Origin: Collimonas fungivorans Ter331
GTDB taxonomy: Bacteria > Pseudomonadota > Gammaproteobacteria > Burkholderiales > Burkholderiaceae_D
Assembly: GCF_000221045.1 (NCBI RefSeq)
Contig: NC_015856.1
Location: 2,748,542-2,812,541 of the forward strand
Reading direction: 5' to 3'
DNA: 64,000 bases
Shown here: one piece after another, positions 46,718 to 54,624 of the stretch
Layout of the letters: every line of letters begins with the position of its first letter
How positions within the stretch are numbered: the first letter of the stretch is position 1
The notes under the pieces: model-generated
What the model saw: only the letters and a program-made list of their open reading frames with translations
The model's database searches: none
What the model was told of the DNA's origin: nothing
Position numbers and translations under genes: made by a program

Positions 46718-47707
46718 ATGAAATTCAAACAAAAAATATTGAATGAAGGTGCTTCGACCAAGCGGTCTGAATCCACGTCATTGAAGCAGGGTGCAACGTT
46801 GATGACTGCGGCCGCGCTATTGACGCCGATTCCAGATGCCATGGCAAAAATCCTGGGGGAGAACTATGGCATCCCAGTGGTTATGATTGCATTCGCACGC
46901 TGCGTACTGCAGATGTTATCTGCACTTCCGCTCCTCCTGGCCTCCGGAGGCTGGTCCGCTCTACGCGTTCAAAACCTTCGGCTCAACCTGTTACGGGGTA
47001 TGCTGTTAGCAGCCGCAAGTATTGTTTTTTTTGTGGCGCTGAAAGCTATGCCACTGGCAGATGCTATCGCCATATTTTTTATACAACCCATGATCGTAAC
47101 CATTCTCGCCGTTGTATTTCTCAAGGAGAAACCTGATCTTCGGCGCATCGCGGCGGTCTTTGCCGGATTCGGCGGGACGCTGTTAGTGATCCAGCCGAAT
47201 TTAGTCATACTCGGCCCGGTGGCAACACTCCCGCTCATTTGTGCAATCCTATTTGCAATCTATCTCGTGCTCGGTCGCCATCTCTCAAAGTCGGATTCTT
47301 CCCTCGTCATGCATTTATATGCCGGTCTTGGCGGTACACTTTCTCTCGGGGTGATACTCGCCATTGGCTCCTTGGGGAACATCATGGAATTTCATATGAT
47401 CGCGTCAATTGACTCTTCCGCTTGGACGCTTCTCGTAGTGATGGGACTCTTCGCAAGCCTAATCCACCTCATGTATATCCAAGCGTATCGTTTGGCGCCG
47501 GCAGGACTTCTAGCACCATTGAGTTATATTGAAATCGCATCAGCAATAGGACTTGGCTTTCTGCTGTTCGCGGACTTTCCGGATACATTAAAAGGATTGG
47601 GAATAGCAGTCATTATTGGATCTGGTCTCATGCTCGGATGGACGGATCGATCGATTTCCCAACAAAATTCGGTCACCCGTAGCATCACGTGCTACCGCAA
47701 GGAGTAG
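46718..47707 (+). CDS. EamA/DMT-superfamily transporter
   Basis: 329 aa with about ten hydrophobic helices in two EamA repeats (TPIPDAMAKILGENYGIPVVMIAFARCVLQ and the second around YIQAYRLAPAGLLAPLSYIEIASAIGLGFLLFADFPD). Members export amino acids or nucleosides, and the substrate is unknown. Codon use and base composition are AT-richer than the flanking cysE and rlmB. It sits in a small insertion with a tRNA-like remnant and a truncated metC, so horizontal acquisition is likely. The exact start is uncertain. Confidence 0.85.
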   Translation: MKFKQKILNEGASTKRSESTSLKQGATLMTAAALLTPIPDAMAKILGENYGIPVVMIAFARCVLQMLSALPLLLASGGWSALRVQNLRLNLLRGMLLAAASIVFFVALKAMPLADAIAIFFIQPMIVTILAVVFLKEKPDLRRIAAVFAGFGGTLLVIQPNLVILGPVATLPLICAILFAIYLVLGRHLSKSDSSLVMHLYAGLGGTLSLGVILAIGSLGNIMEFHMIASIDSSAWTLLVVMGLFASLIHLMYIQAYRLAPAGLLAPLSYIEIASAIGLGFLLFADFPDTLKGLGIAVIIGSGLMLGWTDRSISQQNSVTRSITCYRKE

Positions 47708-47824
47708 CAATGAGGAAATCAAATTCAACCGTTCTAGCTCAGATCGCCCTTTCCCCTTAGAGAGCATTAGCTCACCGATAACACCGGCCATCAACGCCAC
47801 GACATTTATCGTCAACAATTTTAA

Positions 47825-48040
47825 GGAATTGCTCCCGATATCCAGCGCCTGGATTGCCTCAAGGTGATCAAAGTGGGCTATGGCTGGGGCGGCACCATCA
47901 GCCTTGTGAATCATTTTGACCCATCCGCTTGGCCCTCATCGAAGCGCCTCCCCCTCAGTGGAAATTGCGCTCGTTTTTACTTCGGCCTGGAGGACGCTAA
48001 CGATATCGAAAGTGATCTTCGGACTGCTTTCGAGTCGTAA
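47825..48040 (+). pseudogene. metC: C-terminal remnant of cystathionine beta-lyase
   Basis: About 71 codons in frame, ending at TAA at 48038. The reading VIKVGYGWGG, then VNHFDPSAW and FYFGLEDANDIESDLRTAFES matches the end of cystathionine beta-lyase (GYSWGG...GLEDPEDLIADL). A stop codon at 47822 precedes it and the PLP lysine and the first two thirds are missing, so it cannot encode an active enzyme. Confidence 0.8.
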
Positions 48041-48127
48041 ATCGCCGTCTTGTGAACTACATGGCGACCTAATCAGCGGCCAAAAAGATGGCTGACCCGA
48101 CGCAGCATGAACGCTGCGAAAACAGAA

Positions 48128-48871
48128 TCAACAACCCTTGACCGTGCGCTGGCGGCGGGCTTCGTACAGGCAGACCCCGGACGCCACCGATACGTTCAGG
48201 CTTTCGACTGAACCGAACATCGGCACGTTGACCAGCACATCGCAGGTTTCACGCGTCAGGCGGCGCATGCCCTCGCCTTCGGAGCCCATGACCAGGGCCG
48301 CCGGGCCGGAAAAGTCCGCTTCGTATAACCCTTTTTCGCCGTCCTCGCTGGTGCCGATCAGCCAGATTTCACGTTCCTTCAACTCGCGCAAGGTGCGCGC
48401 CAGGTTGGTCACGGTAATGTAAGGCACGGTTTCGGCAGCGCCGCTGGCGACCTTGGCGGCAGTAGCGTTCAAGCCTACCGCACGGTCCTTCGGTGCAATC
48501 ACGGCATGGGCGCCGGCGCCGTCAGCCACCCGCAGGCAAGCGCCCAGGTTGTGCGGATCGGTGATGCCGTCCAGCACCAGCAGCAGCGGCGGACCGACGA
48601 TGGCATCGAGCAGTTCATCCAGGTTGCGCGCCAGCGACAGTTCGCCGGCTTTCGCCACCACGCCCTGGTGGCGGCGAGTGCCGACGATATTCGACAAACG
48701 TGCGTCATCCACCGGGATCACGCGCACGCCAACCGCCTTGGCGGCATTCAACAGTTCCTGCATGCGGCGGTCGACGCGGCCGGCATCCACATAAATCTCT
48801 TCCACCGACGATGCTTCATGACGCAAACGCGCGGTGACGGCGTGAAAGCCGAAAATCATTTTACTTTTCAT
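48128..48871 (-). CDS. rlmB: 23S rRNA (guanosine-2'-O-) methyltransferase RlmB
   Basis: 247 aa SPOUT enzyme methylating G2251. N-terminal L7Ae-like domain [13 protein letters not shown], then [43 protein letters not shown] and [16 protein letters not shown], the knot motifs. Follows rnr by 11 bases, a classical rnr-rlmB unit. The ribosome site is weak, so coupling is likely. Confidence 0.96.
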   Translation of the reverse strand: MKSKMIFGFHAVTARLRHEASSVEEIYVDAGRVDRRMQELLNAAKAVGVRVIPVDDARLSNIVGTRRHQGVVAKAGELSLARNLDELLDAIVGPPLLLVLDGITDPHNLGACLRVADGAGAHAVIAPKDRAVGLNATAAKVASGAAETVPYITVTNLARTLRELKEREIWLIGTSEDGEKGLYEADFSGPAALVMGSEGEGMRRLTRETCDVLVNVPMFGSVESLNVSVASGVCLYEARRQRTVKGC

Positions 48872-48882
48872 ATTCTCAGAAT

Positions 48883-51345
48883 CTATCTTTTACGCTTGCT
48901 GGATTTCGTGAAGGCTTTCGGCGCCCGCGTCTTTTCTGCGACGCTGGCGGTCTTGGCCTTCTTGGTCTTGCTTGGAGCAGTGGTCTTGGCGGCAGTCGTG
49001 ACTCTGCTGCTGCCGGTCTTTTTCGGCGGCGCAGCCTTGCCGCCGGCCTTCGGTTTGGCGCCCCGGCCTTGTTCATTGTCGGCGCGCCGTGCTTCATTCT
49101 TGAGCACGGTCTTGATGCCCGGCTCGTTGACCAGGCGCAGGTCGATCTTGCGGGCGTCCAGGTCAACCCGGCTTACCTGCACCGTCACCCGGTCAGTCAG
49201 CTGGTAACGGATGCCGGTGCGTTCGCCGCGCAATTCGTGACGCGCTTCGTCGTACTGGAAATAATCCGCGCCCAGCTCGGTGACATGCACCAGGCCTTCG
49301 ATGTACAACGCGTCGAGCTGGACAAAAATGCCGAACGTAGCGACGCCGGAAATCACGCCGGTGAACTCTTCGCCCAGCTTGTCGCGGATAAAATAGCACT
49401 TGAGCCATGCTTCGACATCGCGCGAGGCTTCGTCGGCGCGCCGCTCATTGGCTGAGCAATGGACGCCGAGCGCTTCCCATACCGCCAGGCTGCCCTCGTT
49501 CCTCTTCTTGCCCGCCGCCTTGTCTTCCGCCTGCTTCTTGCGGCCGGCCGGCGACAGCATGGTGTTCAGAGAACTGGTGTCGAAACCCTTGGGTTCGTAA
49601 CGCTTGCCCTGCAGGATCGCCTTGATGGTGCGGTGGGTCAGCAGATCGGGATAACGCCGGATCGGGCTGGTGAAATGCGCATACGATTCATACGACAAAC
49701 CGAAGTGGCCGATGTTTTCCGGGCTGTAGACCGCCTGCTGCATGGAGCGCAGCAGCATGGTCTGCAGCAGCAAGGCGTCCGGCCGTGCCTTGATCTTCGG
49801 CATCAGAGCGGCATAGTCGGAGGCGGACGGCGTGTCGCCGCCGGCCAGCGTCAGGCCGACCTGCTTGAGGAAGGTGCGCAGCACCGCCAGCTTTTCCTTG
49901 GTCGGATGCGCATGGATACGGAACAGGCCGGGATGCTTGTGGCGTTCCATCAGGTCGGCAGCGCAGACGTTGGCCGCCAGCATGCACTCTTCAATCACCT
50001 TGTGTGCATCGTTGCGGGTGCGCGGCAGGATTTTCTCGATCTTGCCGGCGGCGTTGCAGACGATGTAGGTCTCGGTGGTCTCGAAATCGATGGCGCCGCG
50101 CGCCTGGCGTGCCTGCAGCAAAGCGTGGAACACTTCATACAGATGCAGCAGATGCGGCACCAGGCCGGGACGCTTGGCGGCTTCCGGGCCCTTGGTATTG
50201 CCCAGGATGGCCGCTACTTCTGTATACGTCAGGCGTGCCGCCGAATGGATCACCGCGGGATAGAACTGGTAAGCCTTGATCTCGCCCTTGGCGCTGATCA
50301 CTGCATCGCACACCAGGGTCAGGCGATCGACATCCGGATTGAGCGAGCAGAGGCCATTGGACAGTTTCTCCGGCAGCATCGGGATCACGCGGCGCGGGAA
50401 ATACACCGAGGTGCTGCGCTCCAGCGCATCGACATCCAGGGCGTCGTTAGGCTTGACGTAATGGCTGACGTCGGCGATCGCCACGATCAGGCGGTAACCG
50501 TTGGCGCGGCCGATCTTGATCGGTTCGCAATACACGGCGTCATCGAAGTCGCGTGCGTCTTCGCCGTCAATCGTCACCAGCGGCACATCGCGCAGGTCGA
50601 CGCGGTCGCCGAGGTCGGCCGCGCGTACTTCGCCCGGCAGCTTGGCGGCCAGTTTCTTGGCCGCTTCGGAAAATTCGTGGGGCACGCCATATTTACGTAC
50701 GGCAATTTCGATTTCCATGCCCGGGTCGTCGATATCGCCCAGGATTTCGACAATCTTGCCGACCGGCTGGGTATAACGCGAAGGCTGCTCGGTGAGCTGG
50801 ACGCTCACTACCTGTCCAGCCTTGGCCTTGCCCGGCGACCCCGCCAGGATGATGTCCTGGCCGATGCGCTTGTCTTCGGGGGCGATCACCCAGACCCCGT
50901 TTTCATTGAGCAAGCGGCCGATCACATGGGTATTCGCCCGCGACACAACCTCGACGATCGTCCCTTCCGGACGGCCGCGGCGGTCGGTGCCGATGATGCG
51001 CGCCTGCACCCGGTCGCCATGCAGCACTTTCTGCATTTCCTTCTCAGGCAGGAAAACGTCGTCGCCGCCCTCGTCCGATATCAGGAAGCCGAAACCGTCG
51101 CGGTGACTGCTGACGCGGCCTTCGATAAAACCGGGGGAATTGGTCAGCTTGTAGACGCCGCTGCGGTCGGGCTTGATCTGTCCGTCGCGTTCCATGGCAT
51201 TCAGGCGGCGCGTCAAACCGTCCATTTCATCAGGTTTGACGCTAAGCGCGGTAGCCAGGGCGGCGGCGTTTTGCGGCTCGGCAGAGGTGCGCAGAAGGCC
51301 GAGAATTTCCTCCCGGCTGGGGATAGTGTAGGAATATTGGCTCAA
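48883..51345 (-). CDS. rnr: Ribonuclease R
   Basis: 820 aa 3'-5' exoribonuclease able to read through RNA structure. N-terminal HTH and two cold-shock domains, RNB core ([58 protein letters not shown]), S1 domain ([20 protein letters not shown]), and a Lys-rich C-terminal tail of about 80 residues for RNA binding. The four metal-binding Asp of RNB are present. The annotated start is TTG at 51345 ([13 protein letters not shown]), without a strong ribosome site. Confidence 0.97.
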   Translation of the reverse strand: MSQYSYTIPSREEILGLLRTSAEPQNAAALATALSVKPDEMDGLTRRLNAMERDGQIKPDRSGVYKLTNSPGFIEGRVSSHRDGFGFLISDEGGDDVFLPEKEMQKVLHGDRVQARIIGTDRRGRPEGTIVEVVSRANTHVIGRLLNENGVWVIAPEDKRIGQDIILAGSPGKAKAGQVVSVQLTEQPSRYTQPVGKIVEILGDIDDPGMEIEIAVRKYGVPHEFSEAAKKLAAKLPGEVRAADLGDRVDLRDVPLVTIDGEDARDFDDAVYCEPIKIGRANGYRLIVAIADVSHYVKPNDALDVDALERSTSVYFPRRVIPMLPEKLSNGLCSLNPDVDRLTLVCDAVISAKGEIKAYQFYPAVIHSAARLTYTEVAAILGNTKGPEAAKRPGLVPHLLHLYEVFHALLQARQARGAIDFETTETYIVCNAAGKIEKILPRTRNDAHKVIEECMLAANVCAADLMERHKHPGLFRIHAHPTKEKLAVLRTFLKQVGLTLAGGDTPSASDYAALMPKIKARPDALLLQTMLLRSMQQAVYSPENIGHFGLSYESYAHFTSPIRRYPDLLTHRTIKAILQGKRYEPKGFDTSSLNTMLSPAGRKKQAEDKAAGKKRNEGSLAVWEALGVHCSANERRADEASRDVEAWLKCYFIRDKLGEEFTGVISGVATFGIFVQLDALYIEGLVHVTELGADYFQYDEARHELRGERTGIRYQLTDRVTVQVSRVDLDARKIDLRLVNEPGIKTVLKNEARRADNEQGRGAKPKAGGKAAPPKKTGSSRVTTAAKTTAPSKTKKAKTASVAEKTRAPKAFTKSSKRKR

Positions 51346-51449
51346 AAGGCTATTTTCAACAGGTTGTTATTCATCAATGGTTAGTGTAACGGAGGATTGT
51401 GACATTCTCCTAACCAAGCAATTTATATCTACATATCGTTATGACTAGG

Positions 51450-51477
51450 TTGACTTATTCGTACATTAGCTTATAAT
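51450..51477 (+). promoter_or_regulatory. Sigma-70 promoter of tRNA-Leu(CAG)
   Basis: TTGACT at 51450-51455 and TATAAT at 51472-51477 with a 16-base spacer lie 14 bases upstream of the tRNA. The -10 is perfect. This is the clearest housekeeping promoter in the window. Confidence 0.85.
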
Positions 51478-51490
51478 CTCGCTCTCTCAA

Positions 51491-51575
51491 GCCCACGTGG
51501 CGGAATTGGTAGACGCGCATGGTTCAGGTCCATGTGCCGCAAGGTGTGGGGGTTCGAGTCCCTCCGTGGGCACCA
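51491..51575 (+). tRNA. tRNA-Leu (anticodon CAG)
   Basis: Acceptor GCCCACG pairs with CGTGGGC, then A and an encoded CCA. Anticodon arm CATGG-TTCAGGT-CCATG carries CAG. Type II variable arm and T arm GGGGGTTCGAGTCCCTC. Preceded by a consensus promoter. Confidence 0.96.
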
Positions 51576-51586
51576 TATACCATAGA

Positions 51587-51618
51587 CCAGGCCTTCGTAT
51601 GCAGATATGAAGGCCTGG
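51587..51618 (+). terminator. Hairpin downstream of tRNA-Leu(CAG)
   Basis: CCAGGCCTTC and GAAGGCCTGG pair over 10 bp with a 12-base loop. The following bases are CTCTCCG, not a T tract, so it may be an inefficient or factor-assisted terminator. The rest of the gap to 51828 shows no gene. Confidence 0.6.
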
Positions 51619-51828
51619 CTCTCCGCAAAATTCCCAGTATTTCTCCGAGCTGATCCGGGATACGTAGTGGATATCAGCATTCGCCGGGCATCGCGGCGCG
51701 CCATGTGCGCAAACACGATGCATATTATCAGCAAATCGCATTAATCCAGGCACGGCAAGTTCCGGGCGGTTATCGGCTCGCCCAATCCTGATCCGGTTGC
51801 AACGGGCGGCAATGCCGCCCTCTGTTTA

Positions 51829-52273
51829 CTAGAATGGACTGATCATCACTTTTTGCGGATTCACCACGGCTGCGGCGGGGAGCTCGGCATCGATTACCTG
51901 GTAGAAGGCATTGCCGGTATCGGCGATATTCCAGGTGCTCAGGATCACGTGATAGCCGCTGCGGCCGGCCGGAATCGTGCAGCTATGCTTCGCATGGGTA
52001 TTGCTGACTGGCGCGAAGCCGCCTTTGATGATGCAGAACGGCTGCAAGTTGAACGAGGCGCGGGTCGGCCGGCCCCGCCGCCGGGAATCCCTTCGGCCCC
52101 TCGACGCTTTGCGGTTCATATTGAATCGCGCCGCACGCAGTATTCTCCTGGGTCTTGCACATGAACGCGCGCGATTTGGGCGCATCGATGTAGCCGTGCG
52201 CCTGCGCCAGCAGCGGCGCCGCGAGCATCAGCAATAATGTGATCCTGGACGGACAAGACAATGCTTTTTTCAT
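51829..52273 (-). pseudogene. Broken chitin-binding LPMO (AA10) gene
   Basis: GGAGG and an ATG at 52273 begin [20 protein letters not shown], a signal peptide ending AQA, then [20 protein letters not shown], the AA10 start with the copper-binding N-terminal His. The frame reaches GPAD (about 52065), then breaks. In another frame [14 protein letters not shown]...GYHVILSTWNIADTGNAFYQVIDAEL gives the family C terminus. About 60 residues, including the second copper His, are missing between the parts. So a deletion plus frameshift has inactivated it. Confidence 0.85.
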
Positions 52274-52488
52274 TGGACCTCCGGAAAGTGAGAATTGAAG
52301 TAAGGGGAACAGCTGCCAGCCGATCGATTCTCTGGCCAAGCCCCATCGCTGCGTAACTGTCAACATTGACAGCCGCATGGCCGGCATTTCCCATAGCCAA
52401 ATTCTTTCCAGATTCACCATATAATGAGCGACATCTTGCGCACCGCATTTTTTGGGGCAAGAACATCAACGCCATAAGGACATCGACC

Positions 52489-53793
52489 GTGAAACTGACC
52501 AACCAAACTGTCATAGCATTGCTGTGGGGCTTGCTGTACCTGGTCACCGGCTACATGTCGCACCAGCTCAACGGCCCGATTGCGACCACCGGCTATATCT
52601 GGCTGCCGGCCGGCGTCACTGTCGCCGCATTCATGCTGACCAGGACCGCGCGCTGGCTGCCGTTGGTGATCGGCTTCGTCCTGGCGCAGCTGCTGCTGGG
52701 TGTTATCGAAGAACGCAACCTGCTGCGCGTGGCGCTGTTCGCCCTGGATGAAATCGGCATCGCCGCGATCGTGGTGGCGCTGGTGCGCAAGGCGCAGCTG
52801 CCGATGGAAGGTTTGTATTTCGTACGCGGCCTGCTGATCGCCGCCGTCGCCTGCAGCGCGGTCAGCGCCGCCATCGGCGCGGCCTGGTTCACGCTGGTGC
52901 AGCACGTGCCGTTCTGGCCGACGGCACGCATCTGGGCCGCATCCGACCTGGTCGGCATCCTGATCGTCACGCCGGTGCTGGCCGGCTGGTCGCGTTTCCA
53001 CGCCATGCGCTCGGGCGGCATGGACCGCAGCGATTTCCTGCTGGGCCTGGCGGCGTTCCTGGCCCTGGGCGTGACCGCTTTTGTGATTTTCGACGGCAAC
53101 AGCATCAGCAAATTTTCGGCCGGCGTCAATTTTGCGCTGACCTACATCCCGCTGTTTTTCGCCGCCGTGGTCACCTTGCTGTGGGGCGGCCGCGGCGGTT
53201 CGCTGGCAGTTGCCATGCTAGCCTTTTTCGCCCTGCTCAACACGGTGCAAGGCGAAGGACCGTTTGCCGCTTTTTCCGACATTTTTTCCAGGCATTCGCT
53301 GCTGGAAGCCCAACTTTACCTTGCCGTCGCCGCTCTGCTCTGCCTGCTGATCAGCGCCCTCAAGACCACCCGCGAACAATTGCACGAAGACGCCGCGCAA
53401 TGGAAAAGCGACGTCGAACTGGCGCTGGCCGTCAGCCGGCAACTGGTCTACAGCATCGACCCGCACAGCAAAAAACTGTGCTGGAACGGCGACCTGCAAG
53501 GGTTGCTGGGCGTAAGCAACGCCGCTTTCAGCGAACTCGACCAGGTGCTGGCGCATGTCCATCCCGACGACCGCCAGCCATTGCGCAGCCGTTGGCTGGA
53601 CGACAGCGACGACGACGCCCGCCCCGATTTCGGTTTCCGCCTGCTGCTGCCGGCCGGAGAAGTCAGCCATGTCAGCGACATGAGCGCAGTGCTGCTGGAC
53701 GCCGACGAATCGGTCGCCATGGTGGCCGGCGCCTGGCGCCTCAATCTCAAGGAGGATGCGCAGCAACGGAGCTCAGGGTCTATTGTCATATGA
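52489..53793 (+). CDS. MASE1-PAS membrane sensor without an output domain
   Basis: 434 aa from a GTG at 52489 that has AAGGAC upstream; the ATG at 52366 gives a poor N terminus. Residues about 8-290 are the MASE1 membrane sensor (GLLYLVTGYMSHQLNGP, GYIWLPAGVTVAAF, ARIWAASDLVGILIVTPVLAGW), then a short coiled coil and a PAS domain (ALAVSRQLVYSIDPHSKKLCWNGDL, AHVHPDDRQPL). In other bacteria MASE1 precedes GGDEF, EAL or kinase domains. None follows here. The stop overlaps the hydrolase start (ATGA), so the pair is coupled. Confidence 0.85.
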   Translation: MKLTNQTVIALLWGLLYLVTGYMSHQLNGPIATTGYIWLPAGVTVAAFMLTRTARWLPLVIGFVLAQLLLGVIEERNLLRVALFALDEIGIAAIVVALVRKAQLPMEGLYFVRGLLIAAVACSAVSAAIGAAWFTLVQHVPFWPTARIWAASDLVGILIVTPVLAGWSRFHAMRSGGMDRSDFLLGLAAFLALGVTAFVIFDGNSISKFSAGVNFALTYIPLFFAAVVTLLWGGRGGSLAVAMLAFFALLNTVQGEGPFAAFSDIFSRHSLLEAQLYLAVAALLCLLISALKTTREQLHEDAAQWKSDVELALAVSRQLVYSIDPHSKKLCWNGDLQGLLGVSNAAFSELDQVLAHVHPDDRQPLRSRWLDDSDDDARPDFGFRLLLPAGEVSHVSDMSAVLLDADESVAMVAGAWRLNLKEDAQQRSSGSIVI

Positions 53794-54590
53794 GCGTCCG
53801 CACCGGCGCCCTGCTGATTCATGGCCTGGGCGGCACCCAATTCGATCTCGGCTCGATGCACAAAGTGCTGCAGCGCGCCGGCGTGGAAACCCACGCCGTC
53901 ACCCTGCCCGGCCACGGCGGACAGCCGGAGGACCTGGTGCCGGTCAGCTACGAGGACTGGCTCGATGCGGTCACCGCCAGCTATCGAGAACTGGCGCCGC
54001 AATACGACACGTTCCACGTGATGGGCATGTGCCTGGGTTCGCTGCTGGCGCTGGCGCTGTGCGAACGGGTGCAGCACAGCAAAGGCAAGCTGGTGACGCT
54101 GGCGCCGCCGGTGTTCATCGATGGCTGGTCGACACCGTGGTATCGCCAGCTGCGGCACCTGGTGTATTGCATTCCGGGTGTCGCAAGCAGGATGAAAGTC
54201 GAGGAAGACGAACCGTTCGGCATCAAGAACGCCACGGTGCGCGCCATCGTCAAGGCCAAGTTCGCGCGCGGCGACAATTTTCATTATCGCTGGGTGCCGC
54301 TGGCTTGCATCCGCCAGGTCGACCGCCTGCGCAGGAAGGTGCTGGCCGGGGCCCACAGGATTACCTGCCCCACCCTGGTGGTGCATGCGCGCGAAGATGA
54401 ACTGACCAGCCTGAAATCGGCCGAATTCCTGCAGGCGACGCTACCGGACGTGCGCGTGGTGGTGCTGGAAAACAGTTACCACATGATTTGCGTCGACAAT
54501 GACCGCGAGCAGGTCACCAACAGCGTGCTGGAATTTTTCGGTTATCCGCCGGCGCCGCCGCGGCGGGTGCGCGGCGCAGACAAGACCTGA
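53790..54590 (+). CDS. Alpha/beta hydrolase with cysteine nucleophile
   Basis: 266 aa. LLIHGLGGTQFDLG is the oxyanion loop. The nucleophile elbow is GMCLG with Cys81 in place of Ser, the acid is Asp203 (HAREDE) and the base His231 (NSYHM). Dienelactone hydrolases also use Cys in this elbow. Similar to carboxylesterase-like monoacylglycerol-lipase folds. No signal peptide, so it is cytosolic. It starts inside the stop of the MASE1-PAS gene. Substrate unknown. Confidence 0.85.
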   Translation: MSVRTGALLIHGLGGTQFDLGSMHKVLQRAGVETHAVTLPGHGGQPEDLVPVSYEDWLDAVTASYRELAPQYDTFHVMGMCLGSLLALALCERVQHSKGKLVTLAPPVFIDGWSTPWYRQLRHLVYCIPGVASRMKVEEDEPFGIKNATVRAIVKAKFARGDNFHYRWVPLACIRQVDRLRRKVLAGAHRITCPTLVVHAREDELTSLKSAEFLQATLPDVRVVVLENSYHMICVDNDREQVTNSVLEFFGYPPAPPRRVRGADKT

Positions 54591-54624
54591 TACAAGACCC
54601 GACACACGTCGTGCCGCGGCAATC

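Noticed and set aside
49459-51384. 641-codon open frame antisense to rnr
   Set aside because: Shadow of rnr; low-complexity His/Arg/Gln-rich product.
52366-52488. ATG start at 52366 for the MASE1 protein
   Set aside because: It would add 41 residues without hydrophobic or conserved pattern; GTG at 52489 has AAGGAC upstream and starts just before MASE1.
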